NCBI RefSeq assembly: GCF_010811875.1
Contig: NZ_VKHP01000052.1
Location: forward strand, 1-42,320
Direction: 5' to 3'
DNA from: Bradyrhizobium uaiense
GTDB lineage: Bacteria; Pseudomonadota; Alphaproteobacteria; Rhizobiales; Xanthobacteraceae
DNA length: 42,320 bases
Made by a program: the position numbers and the translations under genes. Each line of letters opens with the position of its first letter. The first letter of the stretch is position 1. A model generated the notes under the pieces. It searched no databases and was not told the origin of the DNA. It saw only the letters and a program-made list of their open reading frames with translations. Positions 7,699 through 16,236 of the stretch are shown here, in pieces.

Positions 7699-8553
7699 AT
7701 GCGCGACCGTTTCCTGACCGGTCTGATTGGATATCCGATCGCGCATTCAGCGGCGCCTGCGATGCACGAGCAGGCCGCTGCTGCGCTCGGCGTCCATTGT
7801 CACTACCAGCTCATCGAAGTTAAGGGTGCCGGGCGCGACGACCTGCGCGCAATGCTGGACGGCGTCAGGCGGCTCGGCTTTGCCGGCGTCAACGTCACCT
7901 TTCCCTACAAGGAAGCGGTCATCGATCTCATCGATGACCTCGCGCCGGATGCGCGTGCGATCGGCGCCGTCAATACCATCGTCGTCGATGGCGCGCGGCT
8001 GGTCGGGCACAATACCGATGCGACCGGCTTCGCGCGCGCGATCGAACCGCTGCTTGCCGCTTCGCCGCGCGGGCCGATCGCGCTGATCGGGGCCGGCGGT
8101 GTCGGCAAGGCGATCGCCTTCGCGCTCGCCGGTTTCGGCGTCGGCGAATTGCGCATCTTCGATGCGGATGCGGCAAAGGCCGCGCAACTTGCCGGTCAGT
8201 TGCAGGACCGCCACGCGGTTCACGCCGCCAGCGTCGAGATCGCGGTGGAAGCCGCCGCCGGCCTCGTCAACGCAACCCCGGTCGGCATGTTGCCGAGCCG
8301 CGAGACACCGGTTCCGGACGCGCTGCTGCATTCCTCGATGTGGGTCGCCGACGCCGCCTACACCCCGCTATGGACGCCGCTGCTGACCACAGCCAAGGCC
8401 AGGGGCGCAAACGTGCTGACCGGACGCGACCTCGCAATCAACGCGTCGGCCGACGCGTTCAAGCTGTTCACCGGACTGACGCCGCCGCATGACGCGATGG
8501 CAAATGCGTTCGACGCCGTGATGGCCGCGCGCTACGCGCCGCCGGCCACCTGA
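7699..8553 (+). CDS. Shikimate/quinate dehydrogenase paralogue (AroE family)
   Basis: The 284-residue product has the AroE architecture: substrate domain, then a Rossmann domain with GAGGVGKA at about 131-138. Catalytic K71 (in NVTFPYK), N92 (in AVNTI) and D107 (in HNTDATG) are all present. In the substrate-recognition motif, normally S-x-S, the second serine is alanine (S17-A18-A19), which is unusual. Position beside pcaHG suggests a catabolic role, feeding quinate or shikimate toward protocatechuate, rather than aromatic amino-acid synthesis; this is inference. GAGGGA precedes the ATG at short distance. Its end overlaps the convergent lysR gene by 22 bases. Confidence 0.85.
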   Translation: MRDRFLTGLIGYPIAHSAAPAMHEQAAAALGVHCHYQLIEVKGAGRDDLRAMLDGVRRLGFAGVNVTFPYKEAVIDLIDDLAPDARAIGAVNTIVVDGARLVGHNTDATGFARAIEPLLAASPRGPIALIGAGGVGKAIAFALAGFGVGELRIFDADAAKAAQLAGQLQDRHAVHAASVEIAVEAAAGLVNATPVGMLPSRETPVPDALLHSSMWVADAAYTPLWTPLLTTAKARGANVLTGRDLAINASADAFKLFTGLTPPHDAMANAFDAVMAARYAPPAT

Positions 8554-9440
8554 AACGCGGCCATCCGCTTCGAGATGGCGTCGAGGAACAGCCGCACCCG
8601 CGTCGGCATCTGGCGCCCTTGCGCGAACAATGCGCAGACCGGCGCGGGATCGCTGCGCCACTCCGGCAGCACCTGCACCAGGCGTCCGGATGCGAGATCG
8701 GGCGCGACATCGACCCAACTCTTCATGATCAGGCCGGCGCCGTCGACGGCCCAGTCATGCGCGACTTCGCCATTGTCGCAGCGCAGCCGCGACGACACCT
8801 CGATCTCGGCGGCGCGACCATCGCCGTGCACCAGCCGCCACCGCGCCTGCGCACCCCTGTTGTAGAGCAGGCAATCATGCTGCGTGAGATCCTCGGGCGA
8901 GGCGGGGGCGCCGCGTCGCGTGACATAGCCCGGTGAGGCCGCGATGATGCGGTGATTGTCGATCAGCTTGCGCATGATCAGGTCGGAGTCGCGCGGCATG
9001 CCGATGCGGATCACGACGTCGATGCGCTCGTCGATCAGTTCGACGAGGCGGTCCGTCAGCATCAGTTCGACCGACATCTTCGGATAGGTCAGCGCGAGAT
9101 CGCGGCAGACCGGGCTGACATGGGCGCGGCCGAGCGCGACCGTCGCGCTGACCCGCAGCACGCCCTGTGGCTCGACGCGGCCGTGCGCCAGCGCGGCCTC
9201 CGCTTCATCGACCTCGGCAAGGATGCGTTGCGCCCGGTCGAACAGCCTTTGTCCCTCATCGGTGAGCGCGAGATGGCGGGTGCTGCGCACGATCAGGCTG
9301 GTGTCGGTCCGCCTCTCCAGTGTCGCAAGCCGCTTGCTGACGACGCTGAGCGCGATGCCCATCTCGCGACCGGCTGCGGACAGGCTGCCCGTCGTGACGA
9401 TCTTGGCGAAGGTCCGAAGCTCGGTGATATCGTCCAGCAC
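8532..9440 (-). CDS. LysR-family transcriptional regulator
   Basis: A 302-residue LTTR of normal length when started at the GTG at 9440, which gives (M)LDDITELRTFAKIV, a typical LysR N-terminus. In-frame ATG 9482 and TTG 9494 would add 14 and 18 unusual residues. The winged helix is at about 19-38 (SLSAAGREMGIALSVVSKRL), followed by the linker helix and the substrate domain. The sequence resembles the CrgA/DsdC-like group with TELRTF and RTDTSLIVRSTR. It is divergent from the polysaccharide-deacetylase operon, whose promoter it probably controls. The inducer is unknown. Confidence 0.88.
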   Translation of the reverse strand: MLDDITELRTFAKIVTTGSLSAAGREMGIALSVVSKRLATLERRTDTSLIVRSTRHLALTDEGQRLFDRAQRILAEVDEAEAALAHGRVEPQGVLRVSATVALGRAHVSPVCRDLALTYPKMSVELMLTDRLVELIDERIDVVIRIGMPRDSDLIMRKLIDNHRIIAASPGYVTRRGAPASPEDLTQHDCLLYNRGAQARWRLVHGDGRAAEIEVSSRLRCDNGEVAHDWAVDGAGLIMKSWVDVAPDLASGRLVQVLPEWRSDPAPVCALFAQGRQMPTRVRLFLDAISKRMAAFQVAGGA

Positions 9441-9512
9441 GGATTGTTTCCAATAAGTAGATAATATCTCCAATATCGGCATGATAATACTCAAATCGGA
9501 AAGTAGCTAGGT

Positions 9513-9536
9513 TGATCTCCATCAACAAGGAGATCA
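9513..9536 (+). promoter_or_regulatory. Hairpin covering the deacetylase ribosome binding site
   Basis: TGATCTCC (9513-9520) is fully complementary to GGAGATCA (9529-9536), with an eight-base loop between them. The right arm contains most of the Shine-Dalgarno AAGGAG (9527-9532) that lies seven bases before ATG 9540. If the transcript includes 9513, the site would be hidden. A DNA-level operator for the divergent LysR protein is an alternative. Confidence 0.5.
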
Positions 9537-9539
9537 GCC

Positions 9540-10568
9540 ATGGCCCACTCTTCCTTCACCCATCTGAGCCGCCGCGAGACCCTCCAGGCCGTCACCGCCG
9601 CCGGCGCGCTCGCGGCCGCGGGGCTCAGTGCCACAACCCAGCGCGCCAACGCCGCTTCCCATACCCAGACCTCGTCCGACACCGGCGGCTTCTGGCCCAA
9701 CGGTGCGCGTCTCGCGGTCAGCCTGTCGCTGATGTTCGAGGGCGGCGGTCAACCGATCTCCGGCGCCGGCGGCGTCATTCCCGATCCGATCGAGAAGGGG
9801 GTCCCCGATCTGCCGACCAACGCGTTCTTCGCCTACGGCCATTACGAAGGCATCCCGCGCCTGCTCGATCTGATGGACAAGCACGACATCAAGCTCTCGT
9901 CCTTCATGATCGGCAAGGCGGTCGAAACCTCGCCCGACATTGCAAGGGAGATCGTGCGCCGTGGCCACGAGGCGGCCGCGCATGGCCGGATCTGGAGCAA
10001 CTCGTATCAGCTGCCGAAGGATCAGGAGAAGCGCTTCATCGCCGACAGCGTCGAGACGATTCAGAAGATCACGGGGCAAACGCCGATCGGCTGGAACGCG
10101 TACTGGATGCGCAACTCGGTCCACATCCTGGAGACACTGCAGGATCTCGGCTTCCTCTATCACATCGATGAGCCGAGCCATGACGAGCCGTTCATCGTGC
10201 CGGTGCGCGGCAAGGATTTCGTCACCGTGCCCTACACGATGCACATGAATGACATCGTCTCGTTCCCGTTCCAGGGCTGGAATCCGGCGGCCTATGAGCA
10301 GGCGCTGAAGGACGAGTTCGACCAGCTCTATGAAGAGGGCGCGAAGCGGCGGCGGATGATGGTGATCAGCCTGCACGATCGCATCTCCGGCCATGCCGGC
10401 CGGGCGCGGGTGCTCGATCGCTTCCTGTCTTACGCCAAGAGCAAGGGCGATGTCTGGTTCGCGCGCAAGGACGAGATCGCCCGTTACGCGCTGGCCAACC
10501 GCGCCAACACGCCGGTGATCCAGCGCGGCGCGCCCGGCGTGACCGGCCTGCCCGGGCCGACGGCCTGA
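9540..10568 (+). CDS. Tat-exported polysaccharide deacetylase family protein
   Basis: This 342-residue protein has a twin-arginine signal (LSRRETLQAV at 9-18, hydrophobic segment, likely cut after ANA near 38). The mature part is a NodB-homology domain of the allantoinase/PuuE-like kind: FFAYGHYEGIPRLLDLMDKHDIKLSSFMIG, then GHEAAAHGRIWSN and a C-terminal SLHDRISG. Members remove acyl groups or open amide bonds on carbohydrates or ureides; the substrate here is unknown. Its export through Tat as a folded protein suggests metal loading in the cytoplasm. It leads an operon with VOC and ester-cyclase-like genes and is divergent from lysR. The ribosome binding site lies in a hairpin. Confidence 0.85.
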   Translation: MAHSSFTHLSRRETLQAVTAAGALAAAGLSATTQRANAASHTQTSSDTGGFWPNGARLAVSLSLMFEGGGQPISGAGGVIPDPIEKGVPDLPTNAFFAYGHYEGIPRLLDLMDKHDIKLSSFMIGKAVETSPDIAREIVRRGHEAAAHGRIWSNSYQLPKDQEKRFIADSVETIQKITGQTPIGWNAYWMRNSVHILETLQDLGFLYHIDEPSHDEPFIVPVRGKDFVTVPYTMHMNDIVSFPFQGWNPAAYEQALKDEFDQLYEEGAKRRRMMVISLHDRISGHAGRARVLDRFLSYAKSKGDVWFARKDEIARYALANRANTPVIQRGAPGVTGLPGPTA

Positions 10569-10583
10569 TCGCGGGAGGCATCG

Positions 10584-10973
10584 ATGCTCGACCACGTCAC
10601 CCTGCGCACCAGCGATCTGGAAGGCACCCGTGCCTTCCTCGAGAATCTCCTCGATGTGAAGCCGGGCTATCGCCCCGGCTTCGCGTTCCCCGGCTATTGG
10701 CTCTATGCCGACGGCGAGCCGGTGGTGCATCTGATCCCCGGCGAGGGCGTGCGTAACGATCCGCGCGGCGAAACCATCGACCATGTCGGCTTTCGCCTCG
10801 AGGGCTACGACGCCTACCGCCGCAAGATCGAAGCGCTTGCCATTCCCTATTCCACCATGGACCTGCCGGAGCTCGGCGAGCGCCGGTTGTTTGTCCGCTC
10901 GCCAACGGGCATCCTGCTCGAACTGGTGTTCCGCGAGCGCGCGGCCGCAACGAGGAGCAACGACAATGCGTAA
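10584..10973 (+). CDS. VOC (glyoxalase/dioxygenase) superfamily protein
   Basis: The 129-residue product has two beta-alpha-beta-beta-beta modules. The four positions that hold metal in this superfamily are H4, H49, H67 and E113, so a metal centre is likely intact. It could be an isomerase, lyase or ring-cleavage enzyme; the family is too broad to choose. It starts 15 bases after the deacetylase gene (GGGAGG precedes it) and its end overlaps the next gene by eight bases, so it is clearly in an operon. The C-terminal RAAATRSNDNA tail is probably disordered. Confidence 0.85.
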   Translation: MLDHVTLRTSDLEGTRAFLENLLDVKPGYRPGFAFPGYWLYADGEPVVHLIPGEGVRNDPRGETIDHVGFRLEGYDAYRRKIEALAIPYSTMDLPELGERRLFVRSPTGILLELVFRERAAATRSNDNA

Positions 10974-11499
10974 TGTCCTGGCCGCCACAGCCTTTGCCAT
11001 CGGCGTACTGCTCGCAGCGCCCGCACGCGCCGACGCGGTGAAGATCGGCGATCTCGTCGTCGCCACAACCGTTCCGGCGGCCGAGCGTGATGCGACCGTT
11101 GCCGCGGCGAAGGCGTTCTACCAGTTCTGGAACAGCGGCGACGAGGCCGTGCTGAAGGCCGCGATAGCGGATAATTTCGTCGATCACACCCTGCCGGCCG
11201 GCCGCCCGCAGGGACCGCAAGGGCCGGCCTTCGCCTCGAAGAATTTCCGGGCCGCCGTGCCGGACCTCTCGGTTGAAGTGGTCAAGATGATCGTGGCCGA
11301 CGATTACGTCACCGTGCACATGCAGTTCCGCGGGCATTTCACCGGCAGCTTCGGCGCGACCAAGGGCGGCGGCCAGGCGATCGATTTCATCGCCACCGAT
11401 CTGCTCAAGGTCGCCGGCGGCCGCGTCACCGACAATTGGCACATCGAGGACAATCTGACCCTGCTCTCCAAGATGGGCGTCGCCAAGCTCGCGCAATGA
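10966..11499 (+). CDS. Exported ester-cyclase/SnoaL-like protein
   Basis: This 177-residue protein begins with a Sec signal (MRNVLAATAFAIGVLLAAPARA, cut near 22-24). The remainder is an NTF2-like alpha+beta barrel of the SnoaL-like polyketide-cyclase type, recognisable from AKAFYQFWNSGDEAVLKAAIADNFVDHTL, GRPQGPQG, and DLLKVAGGRVTDNWHIED at the end. Such proteins bind or act on small hydrophobic compounds; the substrate is unknown. The start ATG lies inside the VOC gene end, with GAGGAG eight bases upstream, which sets the reading frame well. The periplasmic location matches the exported deacetylase in the same operon. Confidence 0.83.
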   Translation: MRNVLAATAFAIGVLLAAPARADAVKIGDLVVATTVPAAERDATVAAAKAFYQFWNSGDEAVLKAAIADNFVDHTLPAGRPQGPQGPAFASKNFRAAVPDLSVEVVKMIVADDYVTVHMQFRGHFTGSFGATKGGGQAIDFIATDLLKVAGGRVTDNWHIEDNLTLLSKMGVAKLAQ

Positions 11500-11601
11500 T
11501 CCACCCGGCGGCGACGCTTTTCTGCCACTGGGTGCATCGACCGGGCACGCCGCTCCGTTATGATAGGTGCCCCTGTCCCCGCGACTTCAGAGGCATCCTC
11601 C

Positions 11602-12771
11602 ATGGCGAAAATCAGGATCGGTCTGGCCGGCTGCGGCTTCGTGTCTGAGCTGCATATGGTTGCCTACCGGCGGGTCTACGGCGTCGATGTCGAGGTGAGG
11701 GCGGTCGCGGCGCGCGGCGATCATGTGGTCGAGTTCGCGCGCAAGCACGCAATCCCGAACGCCTATCGTAGCTTCGCCGAGCTGATCGCCGACCGCGAAC
11801 TCGACGTGATCGACATCTGCACGCCGCCGAACCTTCACGCCACGATGATCGTCGACGCCATGCAGGCCGGCAAGCATGTGATCTGCGAGAAGCCCTTCAG
11901 CGGCTATTTCGGGCGGCCCGGCGACAAGGCGCCGATCGGCAGGCATGTCCCGAAAGCGCTGATGTACCAGCGCGTGATGGAGGAGATGGAGACGACGCGC
12001 GCCGCGATCGCGAAAACCGGCAAACTCTTCATGTATGCCGAGGACTGGATCTATGCGCCAGCGGTGACCAAGACCGCGGAGATCGTCCGCGCGACAGGCG
12101 ACAAGATCCTGTTCATGAAGGGCGAGGAGAGCCATTCCGGCTCGCATGCCGCGCACGCCGCGCAATGGGCGATGACCGGCGGCGGCTCGCTGATCCGGAT
12201 GGGCTGCCATCCGCTGTCGGCCGTGCTCTATCTCAAGCAGGTCGAGGCCAAGGCCCGCGGCGAGACCATCAATGTCGCGAGCGTCACCTGCGACGTCGGC
12301 AACGTCACCGCCGGCCTCAAGCCGGAGGAGCGCGGCTACATCAAGGCCAATCCGGTCGATGTCGAGGATTGGGGCACGCTGACCGCAACTTTCTCCGACG
12401 GTACCAAGGCGACGGTGTTCTCCGGCGACATGATCATGGGTGGCGTCCGCAACCTGATCGAGACCTACACAAGCGGTGGCTCATTGTTCGCCAACATCAC
12501 GCCGAACACGCATCTGACGAGTTACCAGACATCAGAGGAGAAGCTCGCGAGCGTCTACATCACCGAGAAGGTCGATCGCAAAACCGGCTGGCAATATGTC
12601 TGCCTCGAGGAGGAATGGACCCGCGGCTACTTGCAGGAGATCCAGGATTTCATGGAGTGTGTCGCGACCGGCCGGCAGCCGCTCGCCGACCTCGCGCTGG
12701 CGTATGAGACGACCAGGGTGAATTACGCCGGCTATTGGGCGGCGGATGAGGGGCGGCGGGTGGTGCTGTAG
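11602..12771 (+). CDS. Gfo/Idh/MocA family oxidoreductase
   Basis: This 389-residue NAD(P)-dependent oxidoreductase has a Rossmann start KIRIGLAGCGFVSELH (3-18) and the family signature EKP at 96-98 with the catalytic lysine K97 (ICEKPFSGYFG). The C-terminal alpha/beta domain shows the substrate-side pattern GSLIRMGCHPLSAVLYL. Typical substrates are sugars, inositols or related cyclic polyols, and none can be singled out. The start at 11602 has AGAGG about eight bases upstream; 14 residues of in-frame sequence before it are unlikely to be translated. It lies 102 bases after the ester-cyclase-like gene and may be co-transcribed with it or independent. Confidence 0.9.
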   Translation: MAKIRIGLAGCGFVSELHMVAYRRVYGVDVEVRAVAARGDHVVEFARKHAIPNAYRSFAELIADRELDVIDICTPPNLHATMIVDAMQAGKHVICEKPFSGYFGRPGDKAPIGRHVPKALMYQRVMEEMETTRAAIAKTGKLFMYAEDWIYAPAVTKTAEIVRATGDKILFMKGEESHSGSHAAHAAQWAMTGGGSLIRMGCHPLSAVLYLKQVEAKARGETINVASVTCDVGNVTAGLKPEERGYIKANPVDVEDWGTLTATFSDGTKATVFSGDMIMGGVRNLIETYTSGGSLFANITPNTHLTSYQTSEEKLASVYITEKVDRKTGWQYVCLEEEWTRGYLQEIQDFMECVATGRQPLADLALAYETTRVNYAGYWAADEGRRVVL

Positions 12772-12850
12772 AAAATTCGTTGCGTGATCGGCTAGGCGCA
12801 CAGACTACGGCGCAATCGTCCTTGTGTTAGACGCGTCTGTTCCAGACCCG

Positions 12851-12954
12851 TCATCCTGAGGTGCGAGCCTCTTCGGCGAGCCTCGAAGGATGAACGGCCA
12901 ACAGCGGGGCCGCGCATCCTTCGAGGCTCGCTCCGCTCGCACCTCAGGATGACG
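12851..12954. repeat. Dispersed inverted repeat, family D
   Basis: GTCATCCTGAGGTGCGAGCC at the left returns inverted as GCTCGCACCTCAGGATGAC at the right, and the inner arms (CCTCGAAGGATG / CATCCTTCGAGG) pair too. It lies between two convergent genes and could terminate both. This element is common between genes in Bradyrhizobium and relatives. Confidence 0.75.
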
Positions 12955-12985
12955 GGGATGGTTCCCGATCAGCCGTAGCAGTCGG

Positions 12986-14296
12986 CTAAGCCCCGTACAC
13001 CGATCCTTTCGGCAGCGGGAACACCGGGTCTTGTGTACGAATGTTGGTCGGCCACACCACGGTGATGCGCTCGCCGGCGTTCTGCATCACCACCGGCGTC
13101 GAGCGTTCGTTCTGGCCGGACATCGGTGTGCCCGGCGGATAGAATTTCACGCCATAGCCCTGGATGGTGCCGCCCGGCGGGATGTCGACGTCGAGCGCGG
13201 CCTTGCGGATGGCTTCGGGATCGAAGCCGCCATATTTCTCCTTGGCGACCGGCAGCACGTTGTTGAGCAGGACCCAGGTCTGGTTGAAGCCCATCGAGCA
13301 ATGCGGCGGCACCTCGGTCGCGCTGGTCTTCTCGCGGAAGCGCGCGACCATGGTCTTGGTGAGGTCGCCGACCCCCGGCGCCAGCTTGGCGGGATCGAGC
13401 AGCTGCGCCGGCACCGGGTCGATGTTGCAGAAATTGTCGATGTCGGCGCCGAACGTCGTCCGCAGCTTGTCGAGCTGGCTGTAGCCGGCGCCGGCGCCGA
13501 ACAGCATCTTGAACTTCAGGCCGCTCTCGCGCGCCTGGCGCAGGAACAGCGTGATGTCGGGATTGTAGCCAGCATGCGAGATGATGTCGGCCTTGGCGCG
13601 CTTCAGCTTGGTCACCAGCACCGACAGGTCGGGCGCGGAGGCCGAATAGCCTTCCTTGAGCACGACCTGCAACCCGGCTTCCTTCGCGAACATCTCGTCG
13701 GCGGCGGCGACGCCGACGCCGTAGGGGCCGTCCTCGTGGATCAGCGCGACCTTGACGTCCTTCGGCTCCATGCCGAGCCTGGCCTTGGCGTGCTCGCCGA
13801 GGAAGCCGCCGAAGGCCTGGCCGTATTGATCGGAATGGATCTGCGCGCGGAACACGTATTGCAGATTCTTGTCCTTGAACACGGCGGTCGAGACCGCGGT
13901 CGTGATCCACAGGATCCGCTTCTGCTGCTCGACCTTGGCGGCGAGCGGGACCGCATGCGAGCTCGCGAACACGCCGTTGAGGATGTCGACCTTCTCCTGG
14001 TCGATTAGGCGATTGGCCTCGTTGATCGCGACATCAGGCTTGCTCTGGGAATCGACGTTGACCGGCGCAATCTTGTATTTGCCGCCGACGCCGCCCTTCT
14101 CGTTGACGAGATCGATCGCGATCTGGGTGCCGATCGAGGAGGCGACCGAGCCGCCGGCGGCAAACGGTCCGGTCAGGTCGTAGATCACACCGATCCGGAC
14201 CGTCTCGGCCTGCGCCTGCGCGCGTGTCCAATCGAAGCTGAAAGCAGCGGCGGCAGCCGCTGAAGTCTTCAGCAGCGTCCTGCGTGAAGTCGGCAT
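12986..14296 (-). CDS. ABC transporter substrate-binding protein, branched-chain amino-acid type
   Basis: This periplasmic binding protein (436 residues) belongs to the LivK-like Peripla_BP_6 group. The N-terminus is a twin-arginine-like signal (TSRRTLLKTSAAAAAAFSF, cut after AQA near 30), followed by VRIGVIYDLTGPFAAGG. The ligand may be an amino acid, an amide or an aromatic acid; it cannot be read from the sequence. The start at 14296 (MPTSRR) has GGGGAGG just upstream; an ATG at 14320 is less likely. No permease or ATPase genes are adjacent, so it either serves a distant transporter or has been separated from its operon. Confidence 0.9.
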   Translation of the reverse strand: MPTSRRTLLKTSAAAAAAFSFDWTRAQAQAETVRIGVIYDLTGPFAAGGSVASSIGTQIAIDLVNEKGGVGGKYKIAPVNVDSQSKPDVAINEANRLIDQEKVDILNGVFASSHAVPLAAKVEQQKRILWITTAVSTAVFKDKNLQYVFRAQIHSDQYGQAFGGFLGEHAKARLGMEPKDVKVALIHEDGPYGVGVAAADEMFAKEAGLQVVLKEGYSASAPDLSVLVTKLKRAKADIISHAGYNPDITLFLRQARESGLKFKMLFGAGAGYSQLDKLRTTFGADIDNFCNIDPVPAQLLDPAKLAPGVGDLTKTMVARFREKTSATEVPPHCSMGFNQTWVLLNNVLPVAKEKYGGFDPEAIRKAALDVDIPPGGTIQGYGVKFYPPGTPMSGQNERSTPVVMQNAGERITVVWPTNIRTQDPVFPLPKGSVYGA

Positions 14297-14434
14297 CGCG
14301 TCCTCCCCTGAAACCGTCATTTGCGACGGGTATTTCTTGCTTTTCGCGGAGTATTGGGAGCAGGCGACGGAATGTCAACGCGGCTTGCGGGTGCGGCGTC
14401 TTGCGCTTTGGTCGATGTCGGCCACATCAACGCT

Positions 14435-14537
14435 GTCGTCGCCCGGCTTGACCGGGCGACCCAGTATTCCAGAGGCCGCGGTGCTTGAGCCGATAAGCCG
14501 CGGCGTACTGGATCGCCCGGTCAAGCCGGGCGATGAC
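14435..14537. repeat. Dispersed inverted repeat, family E
   Basis: GTCGCCCGGCTTGACCGGGCGA is present at the left and, inverted, at the right (ATCGCCCGGTCAAGCCGGGCGATGAC). Each arm can also form its own small hairpin. The pair sits between the efflux operon end and the binding-protein gene start. Confidence 0.7.
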
Positions 14538-14586
14538 ATCGAAAGAGTTGTCCGGCAGCATGCTCGGAGCGCAGCGACGCCGCAGC

Positions 14587-16143
14587 CTACTCCATCACCG
14601 CGGCATGATCCGGCGGCGCCGATTGCGCGCGAAGTGCGGCCTTGGTCGAGCCGATCATCAGCGCGAGCGGGATCGAGACCAGGATGAACAGCATCACCAG
14701 CTGATAGTCATGCGAGAACGCGATGATCTGCGACTGCGCCGCCACCATCCGGTCGGCCATGGCGCGGCCGGCGTCGGTGTTGAGGTTGATCATGCCGGAT
14801 ACGTCGGGCATTTGCAGCGCGTGGTTGAACGGGTTGATCTGCTCCGACAGCTTTGCGTAGATCCGCCGCCCGCCTTCCGTGAGCTGCGCGATCACGATCG
14901 AGATGCCGATCGAGCTTGCGACGTTGCGGAACAGCGTCAGCATCGAGGTGCCGTCGGTGCGCAGATGGTTGGGCAGCGTCAGGAACGCCACCGTCGACAG
15001 CGGCACGAACACGAGGCCGAAGCCAAAGCCCTGGATCACGCTGACGACGATGATCTCGTTCGCCTGCGTCATGTCGGTCCAGCCGGTCATCCGGAACAGC
15101 GACGCCGCGGTCAGCCCGAGGCCCGAGATGATCAGCGTGCGCGCCTCGATATAGCGCATCAGGCGGCCGACCAGCATCATCGCGACGAAGGTGCCGAAGC
15201 CGCGGCTCGCCAGCAGGAGGCCTGCGGTAATGATCGGATAGCCGACCACGTTTTGCAGATAGGGTGATGACAGCGCCATGGTCGAATACAGCACGAGGCC
15301 CATCACGGTCATGAACACGCAGCCGCCGAGGAAATTCCTGTCCTTGAACAGCGCGAACTGGATGAACGGCCGGCTGGTGGTCAGCGAATGGGCGAAGAAA
15401 TAGTAGAAGCCGACGGCCGAGACGATGAATTCGATCATGATCTCGTTGGATTCCAGCCAGCCGAGCTGCTCGCCGCGGTCGAGCGCGAGCTGTAGCGAGC
15501 CGATCGCGATCGCGAGCGCGCCGAAGCCGAACCAGTCGAAGCGCAGATTGAGGTCCTGCTTGGTCTCGTCCATGAAGATGATCAGGCCGAGCACGGTGAA
15601 GAACCCGAATGGCAGATTGACGAAGAACACCCAGTGCCAGGAATAGGTCTCGGTCAGCCAGGCCCCCAATGATGGTCCCATGATCGGACCCATCATCACG
15701 CCCATGCCCCAGATCGACATCGCCTTGGCGCGCTCGTGCAGCGCGTAGGAGTCGAGCATCACGGCCTGCGACAGCGGCACCAGCGCGGCGCCGAACACGC
15801 CCTGCAACAGGCGGAACAGCACCATCTGGTTGATGTCCTGCGCGAGGCCGCAGAACACCGAGGCGATGGTGAAGCCGGCCGAGCAGATGATGAATATCCG
15901 CTTGCGGCCGAAGCGGTTGGCGATCCAGCCCACCGGCGCGGTCATGATCGCAGCTGCGACGATGTAGGAGGTCAGCACCCAGTTGATCTGGTCCTGCGAG
16001 GCCGACAGCGAGCCCTGCATATAGGGCAGCGCGACGTTGGCGATCGTGGTGTCGAGCGCCTGCATGATCGTCGCGGTCATCGCGCAGATCGTCACCATGT
16101 TCCGGCGCATGCCGGGAACGGCGGATGGTGACGGTGCATTCAT
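14587..16143 (-). CDS. MFS multidrug exporter, DHA2 / EmrB-QacA type
   Basis: The 518-residue product has about 14 membrane segments, as in the DHA2 group. Diagnostic stretches are LDTTIANVALPYMQG in TM1, the loop GWIANRFGRKRIF (motif A), LFRLLQGVFGAALVPLSQ (motif B) and MGPIMGPSLGAWL (motif C, antiporter). It probably expels hydrophobic drugs or organic compounds using the proton gradient, together with the EmrA-like adaptor encoded just upstream and an outer-membrane TolC-type channel encoded elsewhere. It is the last gene of the marR-emrA-emrB-like operon, 93 bases after the adaptor gene, with a small hairpin in that gap. Confidence 0.92.
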   Translation of the reverse strand: MNAPSPSAVPGMRRNMVTICAMTATIMQALDTTIANVALPYMQGSLSASQDQINWVLTSYIVAAAIMTAPVGWIANRFGRKRIFIICSAGFTIASVFCGLAQDINQMVLFRLLQGVFGAALVPLSQAVMLDSYALHERAKAMSIWGMGVMMGPIMGPSLGAWLTETYSWHWVFFVNLPFGFFTVLGLIIFMDETKQDLNLRFDWFGFGALAIAIGSLQLALDRGEQLGWLESNEIMIEFIVSAVGFYYFFAHSLTTSRPFIQFALFKDRNFLGGCVFMTVMGLVLYSTMALSSPYLQNVVGYPIITAGLLLASRGFGTFVAMMLVGRLMRYIEARTLIISGLGLTAASLFRMTGWTDMTQANEIIVVSVIQGFGFGLVFVPLSTVAFLTLPNHLRTDGTSMLTLFRNVASSIGISIVIAQLTEGGRRIYAKLSEQINPFNHALQMPDVSGMINLNTDAGRAMADRMVAAQSQIIAFSHDYQLVMLFILVSIPLALMIGSTKAALRAQSAPPDHAAVME

Positions 16144-16212
16144 TCAGTTCAGTCCTGTTCGAGCGATGAAGTCACTTCCCCCTTAAAGCGGGAGAGGGAG
16201 CGCATTGTCTCT

Positions 16213-16231
16213 GCGGTCGATGATCGACCGC
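16213..16231 (-). repeat. Small hairpin between the adaptor and exporter genes
   Basis: GCGGTCGA (16213-16220) and TCGACCGC (16224-16231) pair over 8 bp with a three-base loop. It lies after the stop of the EmrA-like gene. It could stabilise the upstream part of the transcript or reduce read-through into the exporter gene; this is inference. Confidence 0.45.
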
Positions 16232-16236
16232 TCATC

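Noticed and set aside
12851..12954. A CRISPR array or attachment site
   Set aside because: The repeats are inverted pairs without regular spacers, and no cas or integrase gene is nearby.
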